A stretch of 64,000 bases of DNA from NCBI GenBank assembly GCA_019916065.1, contig CM034236.1, forward strand, positions 59,114,690 through 59,178,689, read 5' to 3'. The position numbers and the translations under genes are program-made. This document shows positions 12,418-24,500 of this stretch, piece after piece. The DNA is from Vitellaria paradoxa. Lineage: Eukaryota; Streptophyta; Magnoliopsida; Ericales; Sapotaceae. The stretch's first letter is position 1. Every line of letters starts with the position of its first letter. The notes below the pieces were generated by a model that saw only the letters and a program-made list of their open reading frames with translations, had not been told where the DNA came from and made no database searches.

Positions 12418-14455
12418 TTTAACTAATTAGTTAATCTTATTTCATTCATAGATTTGGGTTTATGCCATTGTTCATATTGATTCTGAATTTGAAAAAGACA
12501 TAGCACCGTGCGCATGTCATTTTCCCGTGAGTTTGGAAAGCTTCTGGCTGTACATTACCGTGTGTGTGAATGGAGAAGAATTGTAGGTCATTTGCACATT
12601 ATTGTCTCATATTACTGTACCTAGATTCCTTCGAGTTCACTGCTGACGTAACTGACGTTACATATATATGTTCTATGATATATATAATATACATATATGG
12701 CAATGGCATCAAAAAAAATTTAAATTGTTGTAGGACCTCTGATCAGTTCTATTATTTGGTCAATTTTAAAGGTTAGAAACCTTACTTGTTCTACTTTATT
12801 TGGCATTTCTTATTCGCCTTGTTTCTCAGTTGGTAGGTGGTATTGTCAACATATGGTTAGTCTTTATGATTTGGTACATGTGCATACATATATATATATA
12901 TACATACACACATATATATGTATATAGATGCCAAATAGGAAAATTTTGTCCATGGCTGGGAATCTTTGTAAGCTCTTCAAACTGTAGTTTAGCCCTGCAT
13001 GATACCCTTTTAATTATAAGTTTGAAACGGAGCAAATTAATTAATTAAATAGGATATATATAAAATTTTGATACACCTAATCTTTAGTTGTTTGTTTGGA
13101 AAATCTCAAGAAGTTCCAGTCTTGTGTTTTTTTTCACCCAACAGCCAGCCTTATATTGCTTCATTTGAACGTTTGGGTGGTGCCTTTAATAATTTACATG
13201 TAAGGAATATTCTAACTTGCATGCATGAATCTGCTGCTATATATATATATATATATTCGCAGTATTTGCTTAAGAAATCAATTGTAATCTCTTTGCTAAT
13301 TATTTATGTTCTGATTTGTTAATACAAAGTCCATTTCATGGAAGATTTATTCATTTATTTATTTGTGAAATCATTAGCATTGATTAAGAATTTGTTACCC
13401 TCATTATTTGTTCTCTAATAATAAATTTAGATTGAGACGCTTTAGTCAATGAAATGAATTAAGAAAGAACAAAGAAAGTTTAAAACTTGAGAGATGCTTA
13501 TCCGTGTACATGAACTTTCACCTGCAGCACAAATTCAAATGCATAGAGATTTGCTGTTGTTCTTTTATTCAACTAGGCAAAATTCAACCCAATTTTTTGT
13601 TAATTCTACATACGATGGTCATTGATCCTTATCCCAATAAATGTCTCCTCATTTGGAGTCTCTTTTTCATGGACTAAAACGAGTGTGGTGGGCCACCATC
13701 CAAACATTTTGCCGCAGGCATTTGAATAATAACACTTGAAACATCTAGCTGGCATATGTGACCTCCTCTTGTCCTGCGAAGAAATTGTTGTTGCCCTCTA
13801 AGGGGTGTCCTAGCTGTCTATTTTTAGCTCTTTGTTGAGTTTTTCTTTCCATATATTTAATCACATCAGTGGACACAAAGTCAGTGAATCAGCCAAACTA
13901 ATCGGTAGGGATAAATTCTTAGTCAAATTACTCTTACACAAGCTTAAAGCGATAGCCTTGAATGATTTTCTGATGGTGACAAACAAACAAATAATATATA
14001 TATATATACACTTTGGTTCTTTTTGCATGGAGGGGTGTTTCTGAGTCCTGGTAGAAAGTAAATATATGCCTTCGTAATCAATAGCAAGTGACACGAGTTG
14101 CATTATATATGATGATGAATTGTATAATAATAGGTATATCAAAGTGAAAAAGAGTTGGTCCCAACGACAAAACTGGCCAGCTTTGAAGGGACCTAGGAAT
14201 CCTATCAATTAATCTTTTTATTATTATTATTATAATTAAACTTGCTAAGATAGAAAAACCAATAAGAGAAGACTTTGGTTGCAAAATATAGAATTTGCTA
14301 ATGAAGCTGACCACGTCTGTTAGCTTCTCCTTTCCTGCCTAGAGCTTCGCAGAAACAGGACACATTGTACATTGATCATTGTCATAACAAGGATGGTGGG
14401 ACATTTTTTATATTAATTAGATGCCTTCCATTTACTTTTTGAGACATCAAACCCC

Positions 14456-14463
14456 TATATATA
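14456..14463 (+). promoter_or_regulatory. probable TATA box of the MYB gene
   Basis: CTATATATAG lies about 205 bp upstream of the MYB start codon, in a promoter-like position. The (TATA)-rich surroundings make the exact site uncertain. Confidence 0.5.
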
Positions 14464-14666
14464 GATATATATGCTTATTTATTTATTTCATTCAATCATT
14501 AATAATCTCCCCCGGTTAAGCAGCACATTTCATTATTTTTGCCCTGATGATCTGGCAGAATCTTTGCTTGATCAGAATATAAACCCCTCCCTTTGTGTTC
14601 TCATAATTAATGTTCCATATATCTTCGAGTCCTCCTCTCCTCTCTGAATTATAGGTCATCGGTAAA

Positions 14667-15952
14667 ATGGGAAGGCAACCCTGCTGTGACAAAGTTGGGT
14701 TGAAGAGAGGTCCATGGACCATTGAAGAAGATCACAAGCTCATGAACTTTATCCTCAACAATGGTATCCATTGCTGGCGAACCGTTCCCAAGCTTGCAGG
14801 TGAATATTTATCGATCTATATATATAATACATATTAAGCTTTTAGTTCACTGTTGTTTTCAATGGCTTTAATTACTAAAAATCGAAATTTGTGTGTGGTG
14901 ATGAAGGTTTACTAAGATGTGGAAAGAGTTGCCGGTTAAGGTGGATTAATTACCTGAGACCTGACCTTAAACGAGGGGCACTATCAGAAGCTGAAGAGAA
15001 TCAGATTATACAACTCCATGCCCGTCTTGGAAACAGGTTTGATCGATTAATCTAAGACCATTTTCTTCTATTCATATCCAACATTTTAATTAAAAAAAAA
15101 AATAGTATTACCCAAGAGATGGATATCAGAAAAATTTATCTGTAGAAAAATTAATCACCCTCATGTTATAGTAATAAAAATTGAATAATATTAAAACTAT
15201 ATTATTAAAGGTAATTTTTTCAAAAAGGGTAGCCTGACAAACCTGTCACAATTTTTTTCAGTAAATATTTTCTTTTAATTGTATAGCATTACACTTTGAT
15301 TAAGGATGAGGTAAGAGCAAAGGCTTTTATTCTAACACATTTGAGATCTTTAAATTGTAGGTGGTCTAAGATAGCCTCACATTTTCCTGGTCGGACAGAT
15401 AATGAAATCAAGAACCACTGGAACACTAGAATTAAGAAAAGGTTAAAGCTGCTAGGATTGGACCCGGTGACCCACGAACCCATTGAGAAAAAGGAAACCA
15501 ATGCTGAAGAGAAAACTGAGGGCAATCCAGATGATCAGTCTGATTATTCATCCAAAGAACAAGAGGAAAAAAGTTTCTTGGGGGTCAATAAGGCACAAAA
15601 TGAGGTGATCCCGGAAATAAAAGAGAAATTACAAAATGAAGTGGACGTGTTGGATGAAACAACTGATGATCTTTTACAAAATTATGAAATGCTGTGGGGA
15701 AGCTTGGATGCTGCAGGTCTGTGGACGAATAACCAAGAAACCACCGCCACCACCACCTCCAATTCTACCAGTTACAGCCCTTCTTACCCACTTTCTTTGG
15801 AAGATTCTCTCAACCCTTCAATGGGTGAATCTTCTTTATCTGTCCAGCAGGAAGACTCTATACAACAATGGGTTGAGATTGTTGATTCCATGCTCTCATG
15901 GGATGCTTTCAACCAGCTAGAAAAAGAGCTTCTCTTCTTGGAAAATATATAA
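14667..15952 (+). CDS. R2R3-MYB transcription factor
   Basis: Exons are 14667-14799, 14907-15036 and 15361-15952, giving 284 aa. The 133- and 130-bp first exons are the classic R2R3-MYB sizes. R2 (about residues 14-61) begins [19 protein letters not shown] and contains [20 protein letters not shown] at its end. R3 (about 67-116) contains [20 protein letters not shown]. The N-terminal MGRQPCCDK is typical of MYB subgroups that bind AC/MBS elements. The bHLH-interaction signature in R3 is absent. The C-terminal half is acidic and Ser-rich, ending [17 protein letters not shown], a plausible activation region. The sequence after R3 ([11 protein letters not shown]) resembles the MYB20/40/42/43/85 group, known for secondary-wall and phenylpropanoid control, but the exact orthologue needs a tree. 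It acts in the nucleus. Confidence 0.93.
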
Positions 15953-16519
15953 AGTACTCGTTGAATTACGTATTGTAGTTAATTATTTTCCTGGCTTCTT
16001 TCATCTTTTAGTTTTGTTAGTGCCTTTACTGGTAAGCAATAAAAGTGTAAATTATTATTATTTTTTTTTATTGTGTTCTCAAGTACTTTTTTTTAATAAG
16101 TTTGATATTACTCTCTCCTGACTTTCTTTCAAACTCTCCTTCACCTCCATGCTTTGTGATCAATATTTGAGGCTTGTATTATGTTAGTGTGTATTCGGTC
16201 ATTTTGAGTACCGTATGTATCTATGTCTGTGCCCCCCTTGATTTCCGTACATGCAGTCTTTTACCTCTGCTTGAAAGGTTAAGGACTTCTTTTTTTTTTT
16301 TTTTTGGGTGGTCAGGTTTTGCAGAGAGGGCCCATTTTAGGTGCACAACTCGGAGTGAATGTCCTCCACTTGATTTGTGTGTCATGACATCAATTAATAT
16401 TATCAGGTGAGCGATTGGAGTGGTAAAAAATAAAAAAAAAAGATAAATTAAGATAAAAATGTAATTTTGAATTAATTTTAACGTTCGATATTTTTTTTTA
16501 AATTGTGTTTTTTTTTTTT

Positions 16520-16760
16520 AAGACGAACAGTAATAAACCATTAGAACAGTTTCTGAAATCCGTTTGAATGGATTCAAAAAAATTAACATTCAATGTTTTG
16601 AATAATAGTTCTACTTTCTATTTCGACAGTGGTAAATAATTAAAATGATTTTTCAAATTCGTTTCAATGGATTCAAAAAGCCTCTTTAAAGATGTATAGT
16701 GTCAAAAACTATTAGAACGGTTTTTTAAATCCGTTTTAACGGGTTCAAAAAAATTCATAT
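16520..16760. repeat. three degenerate copies of a repeat of about 90 bp
   Basis: A word like attagaacggttttt-aaatccgttt, then gaatggattcaaaaa, recurs three times with substitutions and small gaps. Part of the motif (cgtttgaacggattt) also appears near 31050, so this is probably an old dispersed repeat. Confidence 0.5.
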
Positions 16761-19087
16761 AAAATAACGATAATGGTACTCGTTTGAAAGTTTTCGATTT
16801 GAATAATATGATTGTCAAAAATAATTTATGCATTCGGTTAATTCTCCTCCAAATTTTTATTTTTTTAGCGAAATATTAAAATTTTTTAAAATTAGTAAAA
16901 ATTGGAATGTGTAAATGTGTAATAGAAAATTTTAGTGATTTATAGAGATTGTTGGGGATTTATTTTGTTTTATTGGGTTTTAAAGCAACTGTAATTTAAT
17001 GGTCACAAGTATAAATGTAATTTTTGTACAAGTAAATTAATGTTATGAGTAGAGATACTTGTGCTTCTCTATTACTTCTCTTACTCCATGAGAATTTTAA
17101 TGAAAAAGTGTAATGTGGAGTTAAAAACACTTATAGTAGAGTGCATTTATCATTTATATATATATATAAATATATATTACCCTTCTCAAATTTCACAACC
17201 CAAAGTGATCTCATGAGTGCGCTAACTTCTCTATTTCATCGCATCAATTGATATGTAAAGGTCGGCTCTATATGTATATTTTAAAGTCTCTTAAACAGAA
17301 TGTTCGTGATGAGCACTAAACTGTACCAAAAGTCAGTTTTCATATATTGTATTTTATTTGCTTTATTTATTTATTCATTTCCTAGCAGCTATCGTTCACT
17401 TATTAGGCGCAGGAAAGGAATAATTATGGAACTTTTCACAACAATACTTACAAAAACAAGTCCAATCTTACTAATATTGGGGGCGGCTTTGATTCCTTCC
17501 CACGCCATAATGCTCTGCTTAATTTGAATATGCAAATGCAAGGGCACTCATATTTGAATTTCTTAAAATCTATGTTAGGTCATTTTGGTAATTTACATGT
17601 GCCTTGTTAAAAAAATAATGATGTTGAATGATCCTCGAAAAATTTACTCCGTTAATTTGATTAACTTGATATTAGATTTTAATTATGAAATTTATAACCA
17701 AAAAGAAAAAGAAAAAGAAAAAGAAAAAGATCATAAAATTTAGGTTAATAACTTTGATTTTGGATGATTAAATTTTTCTTAATTATTAATTGAGTTTGGG
17801 TTTTAGGGCAATTATAAGAATGATATATATATATATATATAGATGCTAAGATATTATTTGTGTTATGTCAGGCACTCCCATCCATAGGAAAAGGAGAAAA
17901 GTTAAATGATACTTCAAATTCTAGCAATGATTGAAATAATTTATGAACAAATTTATATCATAATTAAATAGTTGACATAGTGATATGTCTACTTCCTAAG
18001 GTAAATATTATGAATATATTTTTATTATAGAAGGTTTTTTAATAAAATTATACTACATTACAAATATCAGACACGTAATCTAATGATTAATATAAACACT
18101 ACATAATCTTATAGTGAAAATGTACTTTAGGTCTTCTTGATCCAAAATGTGAACCTTGATAATTAAGTATACTATTATTTTGATCAATAGACCCACATTT
18201 AATTCAATGATTTATGCACTACAAGTCTCTTTTAAGTTACATTTGATTAATGAGATTGGATGACAGAGATAATATATATAATTAGATATAATATATAAAT
18301 AATTTTTTATATAAAATTATTTTTTTAGTTTTTAATTGGTAGTGTTTAAAGTAGCAGAAGAAATTTTACCCCACAAAAGAAAACTTGGTTTCCTCATCCT
18401 ACCGAACGGACATAATCTTCTATTGTTGGACGATCAAATCATATGGATTTCCCAAACTATTATTAGAGTATTTAGGGATTAATTTACAAGTGCTGAAAAA
18501 ATATTAAATTAATGATCACTGTTTTGTATAGTGGGTTTTAATAATTGCCACTTGCTTGGCTGATAAAGCCCATTTAGGAGTTGATTATCATTTTAATGAT
18601 TAATAATTTAACGCAAGTCCTTGGCGTGCCCCATATATATATATATATATATATTATATGTATATTTCAATCAATTAGTGGTTTCACTATTTTTCTCCAT
18701 ATTGGCCAAACAAATCGCACCCTAATTTCAAAAGTAGGTTGGTGAAAAGGGGTATGGGTTCTTTATGATATGGTGTGTGGCATGTGGCAGTTGTCATCAT
18801 TGACATTAGAAATAGTGAATTAATATAGAATTAGAAAGGCAAAGATAGGCATTATGAGGCATACCATTTTAATAACTAAACAAATTAATTTATTTTTATG
18901 ATGATAATGATGACGGTGTTGTACTTGAAATTCTTTTCTTAACTTTAATTTAATAGAGCACCGTAGACTTGTTAATGTTGAAGCCCAACTTGGGCACAAT
19001 CGGCCTCACTTGGTGGCAAATCTAGGCCATCAATCTGGGCCAAGGCCCACTATATTTCTGCATGGTAAGGCGAGCTTGGCAACATTC

Positions 19088-19240
19088 ATGGAGGATGATC
19101 CAATGGTGATTTGGCGTGACACAAACAGAGAAACTGAGATGGTTCTGAGGCCTGTGAAACAAAAGAGCGATTCGGAGCACCGACACGGCGGAATGTCCTC
19201 GCCTGCGTTGCCGGATTTTTGTCTTCATCCTTCTAAGAGG
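19088..19240 (+). other. orphan exon-like segment, function unknown
   Basis: An open frame of 51 codons runs from an ATG (MEDDPMVIWRDTNRETEM...) to a strong donor (AGAGG/GTAAGT) at 19241. Composition is GC-richer than the flanks. The frame is also open upstream to about 19010. No continuation exon or known domain was found, so it may be a short gene's first exon, a gene fragment or chance. Confidence 0.3.
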
Positions 19241-19976
19241 GTAAGTTTTTGCTCATCTTCTTGTTCGCTTCTTCTTCAGCATGGATACAAATTTCTTCTC
19301 GTCTGTATATGCAGGCCAACCATGCATGTAGCTAAAAAATTTATCATCTTCTCCGTGGTCCGTATAGCTGCATACGTCATTTGAGGAAACCATTAACCCT
19401 TCTTGATTCATAACCAAACTCGCTTGGCTACAGAAATAAAACCAGTGTGTATCAAAAAAGATTGTGATCGATCCATTTTGCTATACGAATGTGTTTATGG
19501 AATGTAGGTGACGCAATCGAAAACGAGTGGTTGGTACACCAAAAAACTATTAAAAATTATAAAATATTATTAATTTATTTCAATCAAATTTTATCACATA
19601 TTACTTTTATATTAACTTTTTATTTTTATTTTTTTTTGGTGCCATTTAAACACTCCTGATCTTTGGATAGAAGTCAAGTAATAAAATTAAAATTTTGAAT
19701 ATAATAATAAAAAAACTATTTTGAAAAAATGTAAAACAAAACGATGTTTTTAAGTTTTGAAAATAAGCTCAGTTGGATAAAATTTAATTATTATGGTGTT
19801 AGACTAACTAATTTCTATTACTGTTCTTAAATTTTTGACTCAAAAACTTATTTACAATTATATTTAAGTTAGTAGATTGTTGTGTTATCGTGATAATTTT
19901 TCCTTAAAAGTTCTCATAAGAAACATTTGGATTAAGTGAGTTCGTAACGAAGACGGTAACCAGGAAAAATTGAAGG

Positions 19977-20087
19977 GGTGGTGTTTGGTATACTAAAAAT
20001 TATTAAAAAGTTATTAATTTTTTTTTAATCTTTTCCAATCAAACACTTTTACAACATTTTTTTTTTAATCATCATCCAAACACCACC
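19977..20087. mobile_element. short fold-back element with perfect 12-bp inverted ends
   Basis: GGTGGTGTTTGG at 19977-19988 is exactly inverted at 20076-20087 (CCAAACACCACC). The interior is AT-rich. A related, poorer copy (ggttggtacaccaaaaaac...ggtgccatttaaacac) lies at about 19531-19655. Target duplication is not clear. Confidence 0.5.
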
Positions 20088-21540
20088 GGAGGGGCCTGCC
20101 AAGGCTTTGGAACACCAGAATTGTATCGCTTGGGAACACTGAGTTCGAGGATAAGGATCAGCATTTTTTTTGTCCAAAGGTCTTGAGTTGAAAGATGGTG
20201 TCTCATATGTCGTCTACCCATACCCAAGGCTAGCCCCACCAGGAAAAATCATGGGCGCTTGATGTGCAGCAAATGTTGAATTCTGGGTAGTTTGTACGGT
20301 TCTAGTTAAGCAAAATTTGATCCAAAATGGACACTTGGTTAGTTGTTTCAAGCTGTCATCTTTGAACTAAGTGATGATTCTTCAAGTTGGAAACAGCTAA
20401 TTATTATTATTAATGGGTAAAATTCAAATTAAATTAAGAACTAGACTAATCTTATCACATCACACGCATAAGCCCAAGCCCAAGCCAAACTAGGTCCTCC
20501 CTCCCTTGACAAGAGTGGAAAGTAGGATACCCGAATGGTTGTTCGCCACAACGCCGCTGGCGATGCCCAGCACTCAGTTTTCGTACCCAGCCAATTTTCT
20601 AAACGCAAACCAAGTGCATCCGATCCTCGACGACATCTGTGGCTTCCCAACTCCAACTCCGTAAGATCCCCAACATCTGCCATCATAAGTTCGTTCCTTA
20701 GTTGACGTCCGATGATAGCTCTTGCAGCAATAGCTGAATTGACCTTACATATTCTCGACATTTGTATTCTGTAACTGTTTGGGCTCTGTAATTATTAATT
20801 TGGTTAGAAATATGTTGCGTAAAAGTAAGAAAATCACTCAAAAATTTTAGTATGAGTCGTGAATTAAATTACCAAAGGGGGTAGAGATTAATATTTTTTT
20901 TAATAAGTGATGTTTTAAACATCATAAGAAGATCAGTGTAATTTAAGGTATGTTTAAAATTGTATAAAATTGTAAAAGTTAATATTTTGATAATAAATAA
21001 AAAATTTAAATTTTACTCTCATAATTTATGTTTATAAAAATTTATAGTATTTTATGTTAATTTCAAACAACGCCTTAGTAAATTTACTTTTTTTTTATTT
21101 TTTCTTTTGTTTTTCATCGTCACCGTCTGGAATGTTAATTCGGATCCCGATCCGGCGGCGCCATAGAGTGCAACGCACGTGTACCCATCTAAAGCGCCCT
21201 GGCACTAACAATGAAACCCTTAAAATGCCAACGCATGTGGGGTTGAGCTTATTATCAAGAACAACTCCCAGTACAACGATAAAACAAAACAATACTTCAA
21301 TGTTATATGTATGTATGTATGTATATCAACGATCAAGTGTGGCAGATAAACGATAAAACTAAAATTTTTCAATTTTTTAATGCAGTCTTTCTCAACCACT
21401 ACCCTGTTGGAAGAGGGAAGAAATTCCGAGAAACTCCGCGTTTGACCAAAGAAATTCATCGCCGATCCACCGATCACGAAATTCAGATCTACTAAACACC
21501 ACCCTCTTGAAATGTTCCATTGAGCTGAGAGCTTCAATCG

Positions 21541-24500
21541 ATGGCGAATTTCGTGTTCCGGGTGGTGGTGTTGTTGGGTCTGATCAGTAATGGGTTGTGC
21601 CAAGAAAAGGCACAAGAAGCTCCGTGGAGGATGCATACGCTGTTCTCCGTGGAGTGCCAGAACTACTTCGACTGGCAGACCGTCGGACTCATGCACAGCT
21701 ACAAGAAGGCCCGACAACCCGGACCCATCACCCGACTCCTCAGCTGTACCGAGGAGGAGAAGAAGAGTTATAGAGGCATGGACTTGGCTCCCACTCTTGA
21801 GGTTCCTTCCATGAGCAGACACCCTAAAACTGGTGATTGGTAATCTCTCTCTCTCTCCCTCCTTCCCTCTCTTCCATTTGTTTCGTGTTCATTTCATTGT
21901 TATTGTTTTGAGGTCACATATTTATAAAATTGGTTGTGTTTGTCCATCAAGTGTCATTGCCATTTGAGGGTTTTGATTTAACAATCCCAATTATGAATTT
22001 TTTTGGATGTTTTTATCTAATTTTTGATGGGTTTCTGATGTTTGACTTGCATTATCATTTATGGATGCATCTTCCCAAGATAAAGGAATATGGTAGGAGT
22101 ACAAAAAAGCACTCCAGGGAGTGCAGCTGTTGGTAGTCATGGAGGAGCTAGATATTTTTAGTCGGCAGGCAAAAAGAAAGAATTTGTGAAAACAAAGGGA
22201 CTATCCAATGACGACAGGGGTAAATCATAAATGCGATAAATAATATGGCTGTAGCTGTGTGAATATTGGTACTAATTAATTTGGATAGATGAGAATTTCT
22301 TAACCCTCATGCTATGAATGAGAAAGTGCCTGTCTTTAGAAATGGTATCATACTTGGATCCTCCTAAACTTAGTTTCCTTTACTAGGAATGTGTTAGGGG
22401 TCGGTACACAGTATAGGTTTGTAGACATTGGGAGAAAAGCACAAATAGTTTAGCCGTTATACTTCCACAAGGAAAGAATAAATATTTTATATTTTGTGAG
22501 ACATTTATGGTAAACCGGTACGTCATCTCCTTCAATACGGTTCCCCCCCCCCCCCAAAAAAAAAAGATTTATGCAGTTTTTCCTATGGAGTTGCAACCTT
22601 GTAACAAAAATGAAGTGCAAGAAGAGTAGCGCAACTAAATTTATTTATTTCCATTCTTCATAAAAGTTGTGCAAGATATAACTTTGTGAACTGAGTAATC
22701 TTAACCTCTTCAATTAATGCAGGACATAAATCCAATGAGATTTTAACATTTAGGACAGGTTGAACCTTTTTAATTAATCATGACAATATGCACTCTTACT
22801 TTAATCTTGACATTGGTTGGTCTGGTTATTTGCTCATGCTTCTTATTAAATTTCAGCTCAGTCACAATTTATTATATTTTTAATTGGATCACACACACAC
22901 ATATATATATATTTTGATGAGGGACCTCTCCAAGGCAGGGCCACTTTGAACCCACTCCTAAAAAGTAATCCTTAGGTTTGTGAACCACCCCACAAGATCC
23001 AAAAATCGGGTAGTTTCAGGCTCATGCCTACGTGGGTAGCCCTCAAGGGGATACACACTCTGTGGGATGCAAACCTGAGATTGATTGCGCCTATCCTTTG
23101 CTTAGCACTTAACTCAGGCCTTGCCACCACCTGAACTAACCCTTGGTGTTAAACTCTTATCATTTTGCTGGTTCTCAACCTCACTGAGTTTTTGGTGTTG
23201 TATTTTTCTTTGTTTACATTACAATTGGTCATTTTTTGTTGCTTGGTTACATTGTCTTCACACTATGGTTTTCTTAAACGCTGATGATAATTATTTTTCT
23301 TTCTAATTCTTTTTGAATACACCGTAGGATTTCATTTGCTTCTACTAATATTACATTGTTGCTGTTTGTGTACACTTCATTTTTAGGGAGTTTTTGTCAC
23401 CCATTGTTTTTTTTCTTCCAACAAGACCCCCTTTCGTAGTCTTTTGGATACCTCCCCCTGCCCAAAAATAAATATAAACAAAAAAATATAAAGTTAAAGA
23501 AGTTAATTGTATTGTAGGTATCCAGCAATCAACAAACCGGCGGGGATTGTCCACTGGCTTAAAAATAGTAAAGATGCACAAAATGTTGATTGGGTTGTGA
23601 TACTAGACGCAGACATGATCATCCGGGGCCCAATCATACCATGGCAGCTCGGTGCAGAGAAAGGCAGACCAATTGCGGCATATTATGGGTAACATAAGAC
23701 ATTCATAATCTCAATTTTGGGTATATGTTCTTCTTTGATAAACTTCTGGCTGTGGGCAGCTCTGTGACCAACTATTTGATTTAAGTTTTGCAGGTGTATC
23801 AATTATTTTTGTCAATTATACAACATTTAATACATGTTTGTGCATTTTTACTTAATATTTTTTTCCAATATGTTGGGTTAGGAGCATTTTCCCCAACAGT
23901 GAGGCATTCTTTTAATTGTGGCTATTAGAAGCTGGATATAAATCCTTCTGGATTTCCATATTAAATTAACCTTGATCTTGGAACTTGGTAAAACAAGTCA
24001 CTGTTGCTTAAAACTTACTGATAGTGCAATTCTGTTTTCAGCAATTGGCAAGTCCACTGTACAATTTACTGAGTTTACAAGTGCCCTAAAATTTCATACT
24101 TGAAACTTTAAATCTAGAGCCTGTGTTCTGAATTTTTGTGGTGCAGGTTAGTAATGGGTTGGGAACAAAACTAGAATTTTTTAGAACAAGAATGGAATAA
24201 CTTGTGTAAGTGAAAAACCATTGAAAGTTTTTCCTTTTATTTGAGTTTTGACCATTAAGAAATCTACAGAGTTATGTTTTGTTAGTATCCGGAACTAATG
24301 GTGAAATACACTCGCTCTGTGATCTGGCTAACTTTTCAAGCTTTTTTATTGACTTCATCTTCTGATGATTTGTTCTTACAGTTCTTCCTGTTTCTGTTTT
24401 TTGTTACCTTTGGTGAAATCCTTCATCTTTTCTTGTGTTGCTCATCTATTTCTTTAAATAATTTATTTTTCATAAAAAAATTGATCAAGTATTTAATTTT

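Larger units (their letters stand above)
4720..14450. other. gene-poor AT-rich spacer
   Basis: No recognisable gene lies between the PGAP1-like and MYB genes. The stretch holds homopolymer runs, microsatellites ((TA)n near 5850, 12105, 12888 and 13237; (ATT)n near 12388; (GA)n near 11419), several MITE-like inverted repeats and one exon-like segment at 11077-11162. Short frames at 5261-5446 and 12125-12223 have somewhat coding-like composition but no family resemblance I can name. Confidence 0.6.
15960..21500. other. AT-rich spacer between the MYB and galactosyltransferase genes
   Basis: No clear gene. It contains a degenerate repeat near 16520-16760, a GAAAAA run near 17703-17730, (TA)n near 17822 and 18630, an exon-like segment at 19088-19240 and a fold-back element at 19977-20087. 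A GC-richer stretch at about 20460-20760 has open frames on both strands (one 106 aa on -) without any family I recognise. Confidence 0.6.

Noticed and set aside
20441..20761. 106-aa minus-strand frame
   Set aside because: GC-richer DNA open on both strands, but no domain, splice context or family could be recognised; kept only as a note in the spacer.
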